A stretch of 56,574 nucleotides of DNA from contig CAJUFQ010000015.1 in assembly GCA_910585625.1 (NCBI GenBank), forward strand, positions 1 to 56,574, in the 5' to 3' direction. The position numbers were made by a program, and so were the translations under genes. Positions within the stretch are counted from its first letter, which is position 1, and the number at the start of each line of letters is the position of its first letter. Source of the stretch: an uncultured Lachnospiraceae bacterium (lineage in GTDB: Bacteria > Bacillota > Clostridia > Lachnospirales > Lachnospiraceae). The notes beneath the pieces are model-generated. The model was not told the origin of the DNA, searched no databases, and worked only from the letters and a program-made list of their open reading frames with translations. Shown here piece by piece: positions 17,645-25,986 of this stretch.

Positions 17645-19684
17645 TTACTGTTTCACCACTGCCCCCGGTATAATACAAATCTTATCGCTCTTAGTATTTT
17701 TTATATTGTTCCCTTTGAGGACTGCCTTTCCTTCGCATACCCGGATTCCGTTACCGGCTTTTACGGTGTCAATCACATTATTCTTTACGGCAGCGTCACT
17801 CTTGGATCCGACCAGATAGATGCCGTAAGTGCCGGACTTCTTGACGGTATTTCCTGTAATGGTAACCTTCGTGTCCTGACAGCTGATTCCCTGCTTTGCA
17901 GCAGATGTCAATGTATTCTTGCTGATTTCCAGCGCTCCTTTGGCATTTTCAATCCTGATATTTGCAGATTTCGAGCCTGATACCTGATTAAAGGATATCA
18001 AGCCGGCTGTGGCTGATTTAACGGCAATCCCATTTACCCCGGCCCCCTCGACAATATTTTTTCCTGCCTTGGATCCGCCTATGGTAGTAACCTTAGAGGA
18101 CTCAGACACATAGATGCCGTCTTGTTTCGGGGATGCAACTTTATTCCCGGATACCTCCTGCCCGGAAGCTTTTGCTGCAAAGCTAATTCCTCTGGTTCCC
18201 GGAGCTGTGACGATATTCCCCGTAATCTTCTTGGCAGTCGCACCTTTGACATAGATGCCCGCCTCCTTCGGCTTGCTGATGATATTACCGTTTATTTTAC
18301 TTACCTTTGACTTTTCCACGATATAAATGGCAGAACCGCTTTTTGTGGTAGTCACTTTATTGTTCGAAATAGAGCCGGAACCGCCTTTAAAATAGATTGC
18401 CATTCCTGCAGGATTTTTGATGGTATTGGACTCAGCTTTCACATTCGAGGAAACCGCATAAACCCCATAATTCTTGGAATTTGTCAAAACATTCCCTTTG
18501 ACTGTAGCGGTAGATTCTTCAATGGCAACGGCATTGTGAACCGTATCTTTAATCTTATTCTTGCTGATTACAGCCTTTGACTTTGTAGCTATTTTAATCG
18601 CTGAGTTCCCTGCCCCAGTAATCGTATTATTGGCAATCGTCAGTTCAGCCTTATCACCGACCCGGAACATATTGAACTTATTCTTAGATTTTTGCGTAAA
18701 TGTGGTCATCGTATTGCCGGAAATCGTACAGTCTTTTCCACCGGATACCCTGGCAAATGCCCTTACGTCGGCAGCTTTATTACCTGAAACCTCTACATTT
18801 ATAAAACCATAAAGGTTGACACAGGTATTCGCCATATGTTCAAACGTATTGTTTTTGATGACCACATTTTCCGGGCCGACTTCAGGATGATGGTTGCCGA
18901 CGCCGCTGAGAAGCTTTTTGAATTTACAATTTGTGACAGTTATGTTCTTACATTTAAGTTTTTCAAAAGCATCAAACTGCAAGGCTTCGGAAGTCACGGA
19001 AGATGTCGTGTTAAGTTCATTTTTATTTTCTGTCCCATCTTCTAAGCTGCTGTAATCCGTCCCTTTATAATAGACAAACCCCGTAAATGTCACATTATCC
19101 ACCGTTATGCCATTAACTGATGCGAAATCCACATGATGGTCGCCGCAGACCCCTTTGACTGTAAAATCTTTCAAGGTTACGTTCGTGGCGCATACAATTT
19201 TAATCAAATCTGTAGGAACAGAACCTTTCTCCACATCCAGATTGCCATTCCAAATCCCACCGGCAACCGTGATGTTCTTGGTATAGCCGTACTTCTGCCC
19301 GGTTAGCACATCTTCCTGCGCGCCGGTGTAATTCCGGAGCATAGGGATAGTCTTATCTTTCCGGATGATTTCTGCCTGCTTGGCAAGCTGCAAAACTGTA
19401 TCCGAGTGGATTTCAAGCTGGTCGTCAATATAATATTTGCCGGCAGGAATATTCACCGTCCCTCCGCCTGCCTCTCCGACTTCGTCAAGCGCGGCCTGGA
19501 TTGCCTCTGTATCCGGCTTTGTGTCAGAGCCTTTTGCCCCAAAATCCGTGACATCAACCGTTTGCTTGGATGCTGCCTTTACTACGCTGCCGGAAATCCC
19601 TGTTTCTGCAGACACGAACGCCGAACTGCACATAGCTGCTGCCGCAGCCCCAATACATAACGCCATCCATTTTTTCATCTTCAT
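17645..19684 (-). CDS. Secreted right-handed beta-helix protein (pectate-lyase/GH28-like fold)
   Basis: A 679-residue secreted protein with a signal peptide of about 25 residues (KMKKW, then an Ala-rich hydrophobic core, cleavage likely after VSA). The segment VTDFGAKGSDTKPDTEAIQA is the usual N-terminal cap of pectate-lyase-superfamily enzymes. It is followed by more than 20 short repeats of the N-x-I/V-x2-N and GI-x-V type, typical of a parallel beta-helix. No lyase or hydrolase catalytic residues are obvious. I take the ATG at 19684, with GAGGAGGT 9 nt upstream; a TTG at 19702 lies inside that site. It sits inside a teichoic-acid-type operon, so a role in trimming, binding or modifying the polymer is plausible but inferred. 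Confidence 0.8.
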   Translation of the reverse strand: MKMKKWMALCIGAAAAAMCSSAFVSAETGISGSVVKAASKQTVDVTDFGAKGSDTKPDTEAIQAALDEVGEAGGGTVNIPAGKYYIDDQLEIHSDTVLQLAKQAEIIRKDKTIPMLRNYTGAQEDVLTGQKYGYTKNITVAGGIWNGNLDVEKGSVPTDLIKIVCATNVTLKDFTVKGVCGDHHVDFASVNGITVDNVTFTGFVYYKGTDYSSLEDGTENKNELNTTSSVTSEALQFDAFEKLKCKNITVTNCKFKKLLSGVGNHHPEVGPENVVIKNNTFEHMANTCVNLYGFINVEVSGNKAADVRAFARVSGGKDCTISGNTMTTFTQKSKNKFNMFRVGDKAELTIANNTITGAGNSAIKIATKSKAVISKNKIKDTVHNAVAIEESTATVKGNVLTNSKNYGVYAVSSNVKAESNTIKNPAGMAIYFKGGSGSISNNKVTTTKSGSAIYIVEKSKVSKINGNIISKPKEAGIYVKGATAKKITGNIVTAPGTRGISFAAKASGQEVSGNKVASPKQDGIYVSESSKVTTIGGSKAGKNIVEGAGVNGIAVKSATAGLISFNQVSGSKSANIRIENAKGALEISKNTLTSAAKQGISCQDTKVTITGNTVKKSGTYGIYLVGSKSDAAVKNNVIDTVKAGNGIRVCEGKAVLKGNNIKNTKSDKICIIPGAVVKQ

Positions 19685-19698
19685 AGCACGATACCTCC

Positions 19699-20952
19699 TC
19701 AACCCATTATCTCTTTCAGTTTCTCAACAACGCGCTCCGCCGCGTGCCCGTCCTCGTAGCATTCCATCTTATCATAAAATGCCTGATAATCCTTATCATA
19801 TTTCTCCTGGTCAAACTTGCGGATCTGCTCTACCAATTCTTCATTTGTCTTTGCAATCGGAAATGGCGTAGACTCTATGGGGAATAAAAATTCGCGGTCT
19901 TTCTCCTCGTACTCCTCAATATCCGGCACATATAAAATCCCAGGCTTCTTAGTAAAGAAGTAGTCATAAATCCAACTGGAATAGTCAGTCATGCCAATAT
20001 CGGCAACCAGCATTAAATCTTGTATATCGGTATAATTTGTGACATTTATCACATTCTCATCTTCCTGATTCAGCATCTTAAGTTTCCGATCCAGGAAATG
20101 ATAGCGTACCATGATGACCCATTTGCCGCCGAAACGCTCTTCCAATGCCTGTCTTACAGCGTCATAGTCCAGCACATAGAGGGTTGCATCTGGTACGTCA
20201 CGGTACGTAGGTGCATAGAGCAGGATATGTGTTCCTTTCTCAATGCCATACTGCTCGAGAATTGATGCGACCAGATTTTTAGCCTCTTTTGTCTCGCCCT
20301 GGAACAAGATGTCATTCCTGGGATGCCCATAAGGCAGCATTTCCGCATTTTCCCAGAATGTGTCTTTGAAGAGTTTTTCTTCAAATTTACAGTTTGTCAG
20401 GCAGTAATCCGTTACCTTGCCTTCCTGAAATGCCTTCTTTACCCAATATTTGTTATTATTAACGGAAGCGTCGAATTTTTTCAGGCCGAACGTCCCATGC
20501 CAGGTCTCAATCAATACCTGTTCTTTGCGCTTCTTCGCAAACAGATAAGAAAATGTCACGGAATTATCAATCCATACTTTCGCATTTGACACTTCCTCGT
20601 AGAACTCGTAAGAGCCACGATGCACGACTTTGAAACCTTCCGGGTAATAATCCTCCTTAACCAGATTTTCTTTACGGACCACCCACACAATCTCATAAGG
20701 CAGATTCTGCCTTATGATTTCATCGGCAATCGCCCTTGGATGGCAGTTATAAGTCCCTCTGGAGGTAAGCATTACAATTTTATTGTTATCGATTGGCCTT
20801 CGGCAGAATTTCCAATAGTTATAAGTATTCGCCAAAAACCGGTCGGCATATCTCCAAAAGCGTTTCAGCTTTTTCTTCACAAATTTCTTAATATTCTTCC
20901 AAGAACCTTGGAAAAACCGCCCTTCTGATAAATATCTTCCTACAACACTCAT
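19699..20952 (-). CDS. CDP-glycerol/ribitol glycerophosphotransferase family protein (TagB/TagF-like)
   Basis: A 417-residue protein of the Glyphos_transf family. Key parts are the ETWHGTFGLKKFD motif near residue 148 (the family's TWHGTPLKK) and DIGMTDYSSWIYDYFFTKKP near 330 (the D-YSS motif). The N-terminal 40 residues are basic and probably membrane-associated. It should transfer glycerol- or ribitol-phosphate from the CDP-polyol to a lipid-linked acceptor. A TarI-like cytidylyltransferase two genes upstream points to a CDP-ribitol-type donor. GAGGG lies ahead of the ATG. Primase versus polymerase cannot be decided, though the length is nearer TagB/TarF than full-length TagF. Confidence 0.87.
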   Translation of the reverse strand: MSVVGRYLSEGRFFQGSWKNIKKFVKKKLKRFWRYADRFLANTYNYWKFCRRPIDNNKIVMLTSRGTYNCHPRAIADEIIRQNLPYEIVWVVRKENLVKEDYYPEGFKVVHRGSYEFYEEVSNAKVWIDNSVTFSYLFAKKRKEQVLIETWHGTFGLKKFDASVNNNKYWVKKAFQEGKVTDYCLTNCKFEEKLFKDTFWENAEMLPYGHPRNDILFQGETKEAKNLVASILEQYGIEKGTHILLYAPTYRDVPDATLYVLDYDAVRQALEERFGGKWVIMVRYHFLDRKLKMLNQEDENVINVTNYTDIQDLMLVADIGMTDYSSWIYDYFFTKKPGILYVPDIEEYEEKDREFLFPIESTPFPIAKTNEELVEQIRKFDQEKYDKDYQAFYDKMECYEDGHAAERVVEKLKEIMG

Positions 20953-20965
20953 CTCTGTCCCTCTG

Positions 20966-22024
20966 TTATCTTATGTTTTCCAATATCTGAATCGTGTCGG
21001 CTGCTCCTTCTTTCAGATGGGTCATTGGCTTCCAGCCTAATTTTTCCAACTTACTGCCATCAAGCACTGCCCTTACCACTTTAGAAAATCCCTTTTTCTC
21101 CATTTCATCCGGGATATCAAATACAACTTTCTGATTCTTACATTCTGCAATGATAGATGCCAAGGTCTTAACATTAGCCTGCGACTCCTTGTCCGCAATA
21201 TTGAATGCTTCTCCGTTTTCTGCGTTCAGCATGACCAGATACATGGCCTGCACCGCGTCCACCACATAGCAGTGAGACCGTTCCAATGTCCCATCGCTTT
21301 TCAGCACAATGTCTTCACCATTGATAACTTTCCTGAAAAATTGTGAAACCGCACGGCTGTCTGTAGGCGTCATCGTTGGCCCATAGCAATGGCATGGGCG
21401 TACAATGACGACTTCCATGCCATACTGGCTGATATAACTTTGGCATAATACCTCGGCCGCCCTCTTTCCAGACGGGTAGCTGGAGCGTGGGTTCGCATAA
21501 TCCACAGGACCGCAGTATCCCTCATAAAAGCCATTCTCAAGCGTGTCGTCCGGCTGCCCATACATCTCTCCTGACGAAACATATAAAACGCGGGACGCCT
21601 CTTTTTCTCTTGCCAACTCAAGCAGATGATTCATGCCTACAACATTCGCCAGCAAAGTATCCACCGGGTATTTTGCCATCATCGCAGGATCTGCGTTGCT
21701 GGCTGCATGAACAATATAATCCACTGTCCCATCCATATGCATTTCCCGGCTGATATCCAGCGGAAGTATCTGAAAATAATCCTTGTCCACAAATTGGCCA
21801 AATCTGTCGCGCAGCTTCTTTTCTGTCCTGCCCAATGCGTAAATGTTAATGTGGTAACCCTCATATTCATTCAGGTAAATTAACACATCTGCCATGCCGG
21901 AGCCGAGCATTCCAGCCGCGCCTGTGATAAGCACCGACTTCTGCTCCAATTTCTTCCAGTCCACCTTGGAGGAATTGACCATTTGCCGGATTTGTTCCTT
22001 ATATTCTTTGCAATCTAATAACAT
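20966..22024 (-). CDS. NAD-dependent epimerase/dehydratase (extended SDR)
   Basis: A 352-residue extended short-chain dehydrogenase. It has TGAAGMLGSGM (34-44, NAD(P)-binding), VSSGEMYG and the catalytic YPSGK (Tyr-x3-Lys) near 190, then a nucleotide-sugar-type C-terminal lobe. It lies 11 bp after the TarI-like cytidylyltransferase gene and ahead of a CDP-polyol transferase, so it may act on the polyol or sugar nucleotide used for the teichoic-like polymer. Its place next to tarI is where a TarJ-type reductase would be expected, but TarJ is a medium-chain dehydrogenase, so this is not a TarJ homologue. It may be a functional substitute or serve a different sugar. The substrate is unknown. Confidence 0.82.
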   Translation of the reverse strand: MLLDCKEYKEQIRQMVNSSKVDWKKLEQKSVLITGAAGMLGSGMADVLIYLNEYEGYHINIYALGRTEKKLRDRFGQFVDKDYFQILPLDISREMHMDGTVDYIVHAASNADPAMMAKYPVDTLLANVVGMNHLLELAREKEASRVLYVSSGEMYGQPDDTLENGFYEGYCGPVDYANPRSSYPSGKRAAEVLCQSYISQYGMEVVIVRPCHCYGPTMTPTDSRAVSQFFRKVINGEDIVLKSDGTLERSHCYVVDAVQAMYLVMLNAENGEAFNIADKESQANVKTLASIIAECKNQKVVFDIPDEMEKKGFSKVVRAVLDGSKLEKLGWKPMTHLKEGAADTIQILENIR

Positions 22025-22035
22025 ATCTCCACCAC

Positions 22036-22740
22036 CTATTTTTCTTCCACATGAAGCAACGCTTTAAAAATCTGCAAGTCATCATGGGTAGTTATTTTCA
22101 AATTTTTCTCAGAGCCGGTCGAAAAATATATTGTTTCTCCCAACGCCTGCATCAAGACACACGAAGCCGCTGTGCTGACAATGCCTTTTTCTTCGGCCTG
22201 CTGATGCGCCCATAAGAGTTTGGACACCGGGTACGTATGAGGGGTCTGCGTCCTGACGACAGACTCTCTGGGAATTGAAATCGTAGAATGTGTATTATTG
22301 GCATCTTCACATCGGAAGATAGCTTCTGTACATGGAATCGCCGCTACTGCAGAACCTTTCGCACGGCATACGCTGATAGAATCAGAGATAATATCATGTG
22401 ATACCAGCGCCCTGTTCCCATCATGAATCAATACCAAATCGTCCCCCGAACACTCATCTGAGATTGCCATCAGCCCATTATGGATAGACTCCTGCCCGCT
22501 TGCTCCGCCGGCTACTACCCACTTCAATTTCGTAATCCCAAACTGCTTTGCATAAGCCTTTAAAATTTCATGCCAGCCATCGAGGCAGACCACGCAGATC
22601 CAGTCTATGCTTGGATGCGTCTGGAATTTCTCCATGGTATAGATAATCATCGGTTTGTCTTCGATATTTAAAAACTGTTTCGGGATGTCATTATGCATTC
22701 TTGAGCCAACCCCTCCTGCGGTAAGTAATGCAATATTCAT
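22036..22740 (-). CDS. tarI: IspD/TarI-family cytidylyltransferase (probable D-ribitol-5-phosphate cytidylyltransferase)
   Basis: A 234-residue nucleotidyltransferase. The N-terminal LLTAGGVGSRMHNDIPKQFL contains the GG-x2-RM and PKQF signature of the IspD/TarI family, and VLIHDGNRALVS is the conserved DxxRP-like loop (here D-x-NR). It should make a CDP-polyol, most likely CDP-ribitol, given adjacent LicD-like and CDP-polyol transferase genes. IspD for isoprenoids is less likely in this context. The ATG at 22740 follows AAAGGAGG at 9 nt; the frame stays open to 22809 but overlaps the licD-like gene and has no site there. A partner reductase is not evident unless it is the SDR gene that follows. 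The symbol rests on context. Confidence 0.75.
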   Translation of the reverse strand: MNIALLTAGGVGSRMHNDIPKQFLNIEDKPMIIYTMEKFQTHPSIDWICVVCLDGWHEILKAYAKQFGITKLKWVVAGGASGQESIHNGLMAISDECSGDDLVLIHDGNRALVSHDIISDSISVCRAKGSAVAAIPCTEAIFRCEDANNTHSTISIPRESVVRTQTPHTYPVSKLLWAHQQAEEKGIVSTAASCVLMQALGETIYFSTGSEKNLKITTHDDLQIFKALLHVEEK

Positions 22741-22756
22741 TATTCCCAGCCTCCTT

Positions 22757-23527
22757 TCATAATTGAACATGTTGCTTTCGTTTTTCCGGAATCTGCATGT
22801 AATCGCCATACAGATTTGTCAGATACTTATCATATCCTTTTGAAATATAAAACTTCTCTCCTGCAAAATCTGCCAATAAGCGTCCCTCAAACTCTGTCTT
22901 CTTAATCCGCTCGCGGCTTCCATATCTGCCCACGCTGCACCCCACAAACTCAGATGCTTCAAATGGGTATTTTTTTGCGCACGCTGTTATTTTTCTGGAA
23001 TAATACAAGCATCCCCTCCTGCGGAACGGAAAGAAAAAAATCTTTTTTAAGATTTTTTTCAGGGGATTCTTAATATCCTGCTCATCCGTCTGTGATTGCC
23101 ACATGCAATAATCATACCATTTTATTTTCCTGAGATGGCGTCTCAGCATCTTCTCCGATCGAGGCATTCCATCCATCGGAAAAATATCCATCCACAGATT
23201 TTTCTGGGTTTTCAGAAGCCTCGTCTTAACTTTTATCTCAGGGTCTTCCAATTTTGCAAAAGGCTTCGCTTCCTTCTCTTCATGGTAGTCGTCCACGACT
23301 CTGTATCTGCCCATCGTGCCTGCATGGACTAATTGCAGGAAACGGTCGTAATCCGGCCTCGGCATGATAACGTCCACGTCATCATCCCAGGGAATGAACC
23401 CCTGATGCCTGACTGCCCCTAAAAGGGTACCGCCTGCTAAATAATACCGCAGACCATGTTCATCGCAGCAATCTGCAAACTGCCTCAGCAGCTGCAGTTC
23501 CTGGGCTTGTATCTGCTCAAGATTCAT
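22757..23527 (-). CDS. licD: LicD family phosphotransferase
   Basis: A 256-residue LicD-family protein. The nucleotidyltransferase-like core is YLAGGTLLGAVRHQGFIPWD, followed by DDVDVIMPR with the metal-binding Asp cluster. LWMDIFPMDGMP further on is also characteristic. Family members move phosphorylcholine or other phospho-groups onto teichoic acids and glycans. No choline uptake or activation genes (licA, licB, licC) are in the window, so the transferred group need not be choline. I take the ATG at 23527 with AAAGGA upstream; a GTG at 23545 overlaps that site. It lies between a CDP-polyol transferase gene and the tarI-like gene, in the same operon. Confidence 0.85.
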   Translation of the reverse strand: MNLEQIQAQELQLLRQFADCCDEHGLRYYLAGGTLLGAVRHQGFIPWDDDVDVIMPRPDYDRFLQLVHAGTMGRYRVVDDYHEEKEAKPFAKLEDPEIKVKTRLLKTQKNLWMDIFPMDGMPRSEKMLRRHLRKIKWYDYCMWQSQTDEQDIKNPLKKILKKIFFFPFRRRGCLYYSRKITACAKKYPFEASEFVGCSVGRYGSRERIKKTEFEGRLLADFAGEKFYISKGYDKYLTNLYGDYMQIPEKRKQHVQL

Positions 23528-23570
23528 ATCCCGGTTCCTTTCCACAACAAATGAACCTATCCGCTGTCAT

Positions 23571-24797
23571 TCATATCTTACAGATTGCCTCATAGTTTCT
23601 CTTACAGTTATTCTTATCATGAAATGTGAAGAATCCATCTGCCCTGCTACAATACTGAGAAGGCATACGGAATCCTTCACGGATAATTTCCTTCAGACTG
23701 CCAAGCAAATCCTGCTGATTCAGGCAGACTTTTCCAAATCCATCCCTCTCATAGTTAAAATACCCTTCCCCATATTGCCCGTTCCGAAACATTTCATAAT
23801 CAAACTGATAATATAAGAGAGGTTTTTTCATATAAGCAAAGTCAATGTTAATGCTTGAATAATCCGTAATCAGCAAATCACATTCCCGCAGCAGCTGCTG
23901 CACGTCATATTCCGGCCAGGTTGCCAGCTTGATACCCTTGCCCAAGCCTTGGAAATAGCTTGTGAACTCCTGCATACCCCTATGCTGGTAAAATATCAGC
24001 TCAAGGTGATTTTCCTGCAGGATATTTTCTAATTCATCGTCCGCTAAAAATCCCATCCAGCCTTTAAAATAAGTGGTATTACGGAAATCTGAAACATCTT
24101 CATACTGGTACGACCTTGACGTTTGGTTTGAAATCCAGTCCCTCCAAGTCGGCATGACCAGTATTTTTCTGTTCTCCCCATGGCCGGAACAATCCGTCAA
24201 GTTGTCATAACGGCACAACCCGGTTTTCACGACATGTCCTTTCGGATACCCAAAGAAGCCAGACACAAATTGATGCTCCTTCTCTGTGGAACAGATAAAC
24301 AGCCTCATCTTTGCGTTTTTATAGTGCAGGAAGGGCAAATCATTCAATATGACCCCATGTTGCAAAAACACCCTGGTGTTCTTTAAAATCCCATATACCT
24401 CCAACACGTAACATACGGCTGCGTCAGGCTTTCCGTCTTTCTGGGAACTGATATTCTTGGAAGCCGTCAGATAATAAATCCAATGCAGGAAACTCCCAAA
24501 CTGCACTACGCGCCCCAGCGTTTTCACTCTGCCATAATCGGGCGATCTCTTATTAATTGCATATATCACATCCCTCTCAGGATGCGTCTCCATAATATAA
24601 CGAAACAGCCAGTAACCATTGTCACGGGCTTCATTCTCCTTATCGCATATCAGCCACAGATTTTTACGGAATCTCTTATATATAAATGATATCGGCCATG
24701 CCAGCAAGAACAGAAATATATGTGCAATGTCCTTGCCTCTTACCCGCTGCAGCTTCTGAAAAAAACTTTCTTTCTTGGCTTTTCCTTTATTTTCCAT
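23571..24797 (-). CDS. CDP-glycerol/ribitol glycerophosphotransferase family protein
   Basis: A 408-residue Glyphos_transf-family protein, second of two in this operon. It has a hydrophobic N-terminal stretch (about 25-45), FLQHGVILNDLP near residue 145 (the HG motif) and LLITDYSSINIDFAYMKKP near 320. This form (QHG rather than WHG) resembles ribitol- or glycerol-phosphate polymerases and wall-polymer transferases of Gram-positives. The ATG at 24797 lacks a convincing Shine-Dalgarno sequence, and a strong promoter ends only about 17 nt upstream, so the leader would be near 10 nt. A GTG at 24806 is an alternative start. It is first in the unit that continues through licD, tarI-like, SDR and the second transferase gene. 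Confidence 0.83.
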   Translation of the reverse strand: MENKGKAKKESFFQKLQRVRGKDIAHIFLFLLAWPISFIYKRFRKNLWLICDKENEARDNGYWLFRYIMETHPERDVIYAINKRSPDYGRVKTLGRVVQFGSFLHWIYYLTASKNISSQKDGKPDAAVCYVLEVYGILKNTRVFLQHGVILNDLPFLHYKNAKMRLFICSTEKEHQFVSGFFGYPKGHVVKTGLCRYDNLTDCSGHGENRKILVMPTWRDWISNQTSRSYQYEDVSDFRNTTYFKGWMGFLADDELENILQENHLELIFYQHRGMQEFTSYFQGLGKGIKLATWPEYDVQQLLRECDLLITDYSSINIDFAYMKKPLLYYQFDYEMFRNGQYGEGYFNYERDGFGKVCLNQQDLLGSLKEIIREGFRMPSQYCSRADGFFTFHDKNNCKRNYEAICKI

Positions 24798-24813
24798 TTT
24801 GCACACTTTAGAT

Positions 24814-24842
24814 ATTCTAACACAAGCTATTTATGATGTCAA
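24814..24842 (-). promoter_or_regulatory. Consensus sigmaA promoter ahead of the CDP-polyol transferase operon
   Basis: On the minus strand, perfect TTGACA (24842-24837), a 17-nt spacer and TAGAAT (24819-24814). The expected start site is near 24807, leaving only about 10 nt before the ATG at 24797. A direct repeat abuts the -35 element at 24841-24860. The remaining gap to the tagH-like stop (24861-24941) is AT-rich; I see no clear terminator there. Confidence 0.82.
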
Positions 24843-24860
24843 TTTGAGTAAAATTTGAGT
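24841..24860. repeat. 11-bp-spaced direct repeat abutting the -35 element
   Basis: Two identical 9-mers, AATTTGAGT, at 24841-24849 and 24852-24860 on the plus strand, centre to centre 11 bp, about one helical turn. They lie directly upstream of, and overlap by 2 bp, the TTGACA at 24837-24842. This geometry suits binding of a response regulator or similar activator on one DNA face. No regulator gene is in the window, so this is only a candidate operator. Confidence 0.4.
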
Positions 24861-24941
24861 TTTTTATATAAAGAACCAATTTCATATATAATCTTATTCT
24901 CCCATAGAATCATATTTCTTATTCTTCAATACCCTAAATTA

Positions 24942-25985
24942 TTATTCCGTCTGGTTTCCCTGTGCTTCTCCCATAGTTCCCGGGACTTCTGTCAGGACGG
25001 CTTGGGTCTCCTCCACATTTCCCGGGACTTCTGTCAGGACGGCTTGGGTCTCCTCCACATTTCCCGGGACTTCTGCAAGGCCGGCTTGCCCTTCCGCCAT
25101 AGCTCTTTGTTGTTCCAGCATCCTTTTCCTGGCCAGTCTTTTTTTGCGCCTGGCTTTCTTCTTTTTGCCGCCGGACATAAACCTTCGGTATTTCGGCAGA
25201 ATCTCACTCGTAGGCCCCTGCATCTTCACCTCACCCTCATGGATCCACAGGACAGAACTGCACAGCCTCTTGATAGTATTGTTATTATGGGACACGATGA
25301 CGACCGTCCTGTCCTCGTTGGAAATTAATTGACGCATTTTGCGGAAGCTTTTTCTCTTAAACTTGACATCACCGACACTCAATACCTCATCCAGAAGCAT
25401 GATTTCCGTCTCCAGTATGGCTGTGATAGAAAACGCCAGCTTCGAGTACATCCCGCTGGAATATGTCTTCACAGGGCGGTCTATGAAATCGCCCAGCTCC
25501 GAAAATTCTATAATTTCGTCCATCTTCTCCCGAATCTGCGCCTCCGTGAAGCCCAGCAGCATCCCTGACAGCAGGATATTCTCACGCCCGCTCAGCTTCT
25601 TCTGGAACCCCACGCCAATCGACAGCAAAGACACTGAATGGCCATGCAGGTCAATCGTTCCCTCATCCGGCGCGAATATTCCCGCAAGTGTCCGCAGAAG
25701 CGTAGATTTCCCGCTCCCGTTTTTGCCTATAATGCCCATAATCTCCCCTTTGGGGACTTTAAATGACACTCCTCTTACCGCTTCGATGATATCTACCTGA
25801 CTTTTTCGGAGCGAAAAAATGCTTTCTCTGATGGAGATTTTATTCAGGCACTTATATCTTACCTTAAGATTCTCAACTTCAATCGCATATTCTCTGTCTC
25901 CTTGCTCCGCTGCAGATTCTCTGTCTTCCCGCCCAACGGCAAACTCCCTGTCTTCTTTCTCAACCACATATTCTCTGTCTTCCAT
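24942..25985 (-). CDS. tagH: Teichoic-acid-type ABC exporter ATPase (TagH-like) with repetitive termini
   Basis: A 347-residue ATP-binding subunit. Walker A is GKNGSGKST (87-95), followed by the LSGRENI region, a TYSSGM signature and MLLDEVLSVGD as Walker B. It is typical of polysaccharide/polyol-phosphate exporters (TagH/Wzt class) but lacks a folded Wzt C-terminal domain. The N-terminal 35 residues are four 9-residue repeats beginning (E/G)DRE. After about residue 275 comes a Lys/Arg-rich stretch, then 14-residue repeats with TEVPGNVEETQ. The start ATG is 1 nt after the tagG stop with AAAGGTGG ahead. It would energise export of the polymer made by the operon that follows. The terminal repeats are unusual for the family. 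Confidence 0.85.
   Translation of the reverse strand: MEDREYVVEKEDREFAVGREDRESAAEQGDREYAIEVENLKVRYKCLNKISIRESIFSLRKSQVDIIEAVRGVSFKVPKGEIMGIIGKNGSGKSTLLRTLAGIFAPDEGTIDLHGHSVSLLSIGVGFQKKLSGRENILLSGMLLGFTEAQIREKMDEIIEFSELGDFIDRPVKTYSSGMYSKLAFSITAILETEIMLLDEVLSVGDVKFKRKSFRKMRQLISNEDRTVVIVSHNNNTIKRLCSSVLWIHEGEVKMQGPTSEILPKYRRFMSGGKKKKARRKKRLARKRMLEQQRAMAEGQAGLAEVPGNVEETQAVLTEVPGNVEETQAVLTEVPGTMGEAQGNQTE
24978..25083. repeat. 42-bp tandem repeat in the 3' end of the tagH-like gene
   Basis: Two identical 42-bp units (24978-25019 and 25020-25061) and a diverged partial third (25062 to about 25083). The period is a multiple of 3, so copy changes would add or remove 14 residues in frame (unit containing TEVPGNVEETQAVL). 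It looks like a coding minisatellite. Confidence 0.85.
25890..25985. repeat. 27-bp degenerate repeat at the 5' end of the tagH-like gene
   Basis: About 3.5 units of 27 bp, each with a CTCTGTCT(T/C)C core on the plus strand. They encode successive 9-residue (E/G)DRE-x5 units directly after the start codon. The period keeps frame. Copies have diverged in their second half. Confidence 0.7.
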
Positions 25986-25986
25986 C

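Noticed and set aside
20966..22024. SDR gene as tarJ
   Set aside because: TarJ is a zinc-type medium-chain dehydrogenase. This protein has the extended-SDR glycine motif and Tyr-x3-Lys.
24950..25328. Plus-strand ORF of 157 codons at 24855-25328
   Set aside because: It is a shadow of the 42-bp repeats and the ATPase coding region on the minus strand. It has no ribosome binding site and a low-complexity repetitive product.
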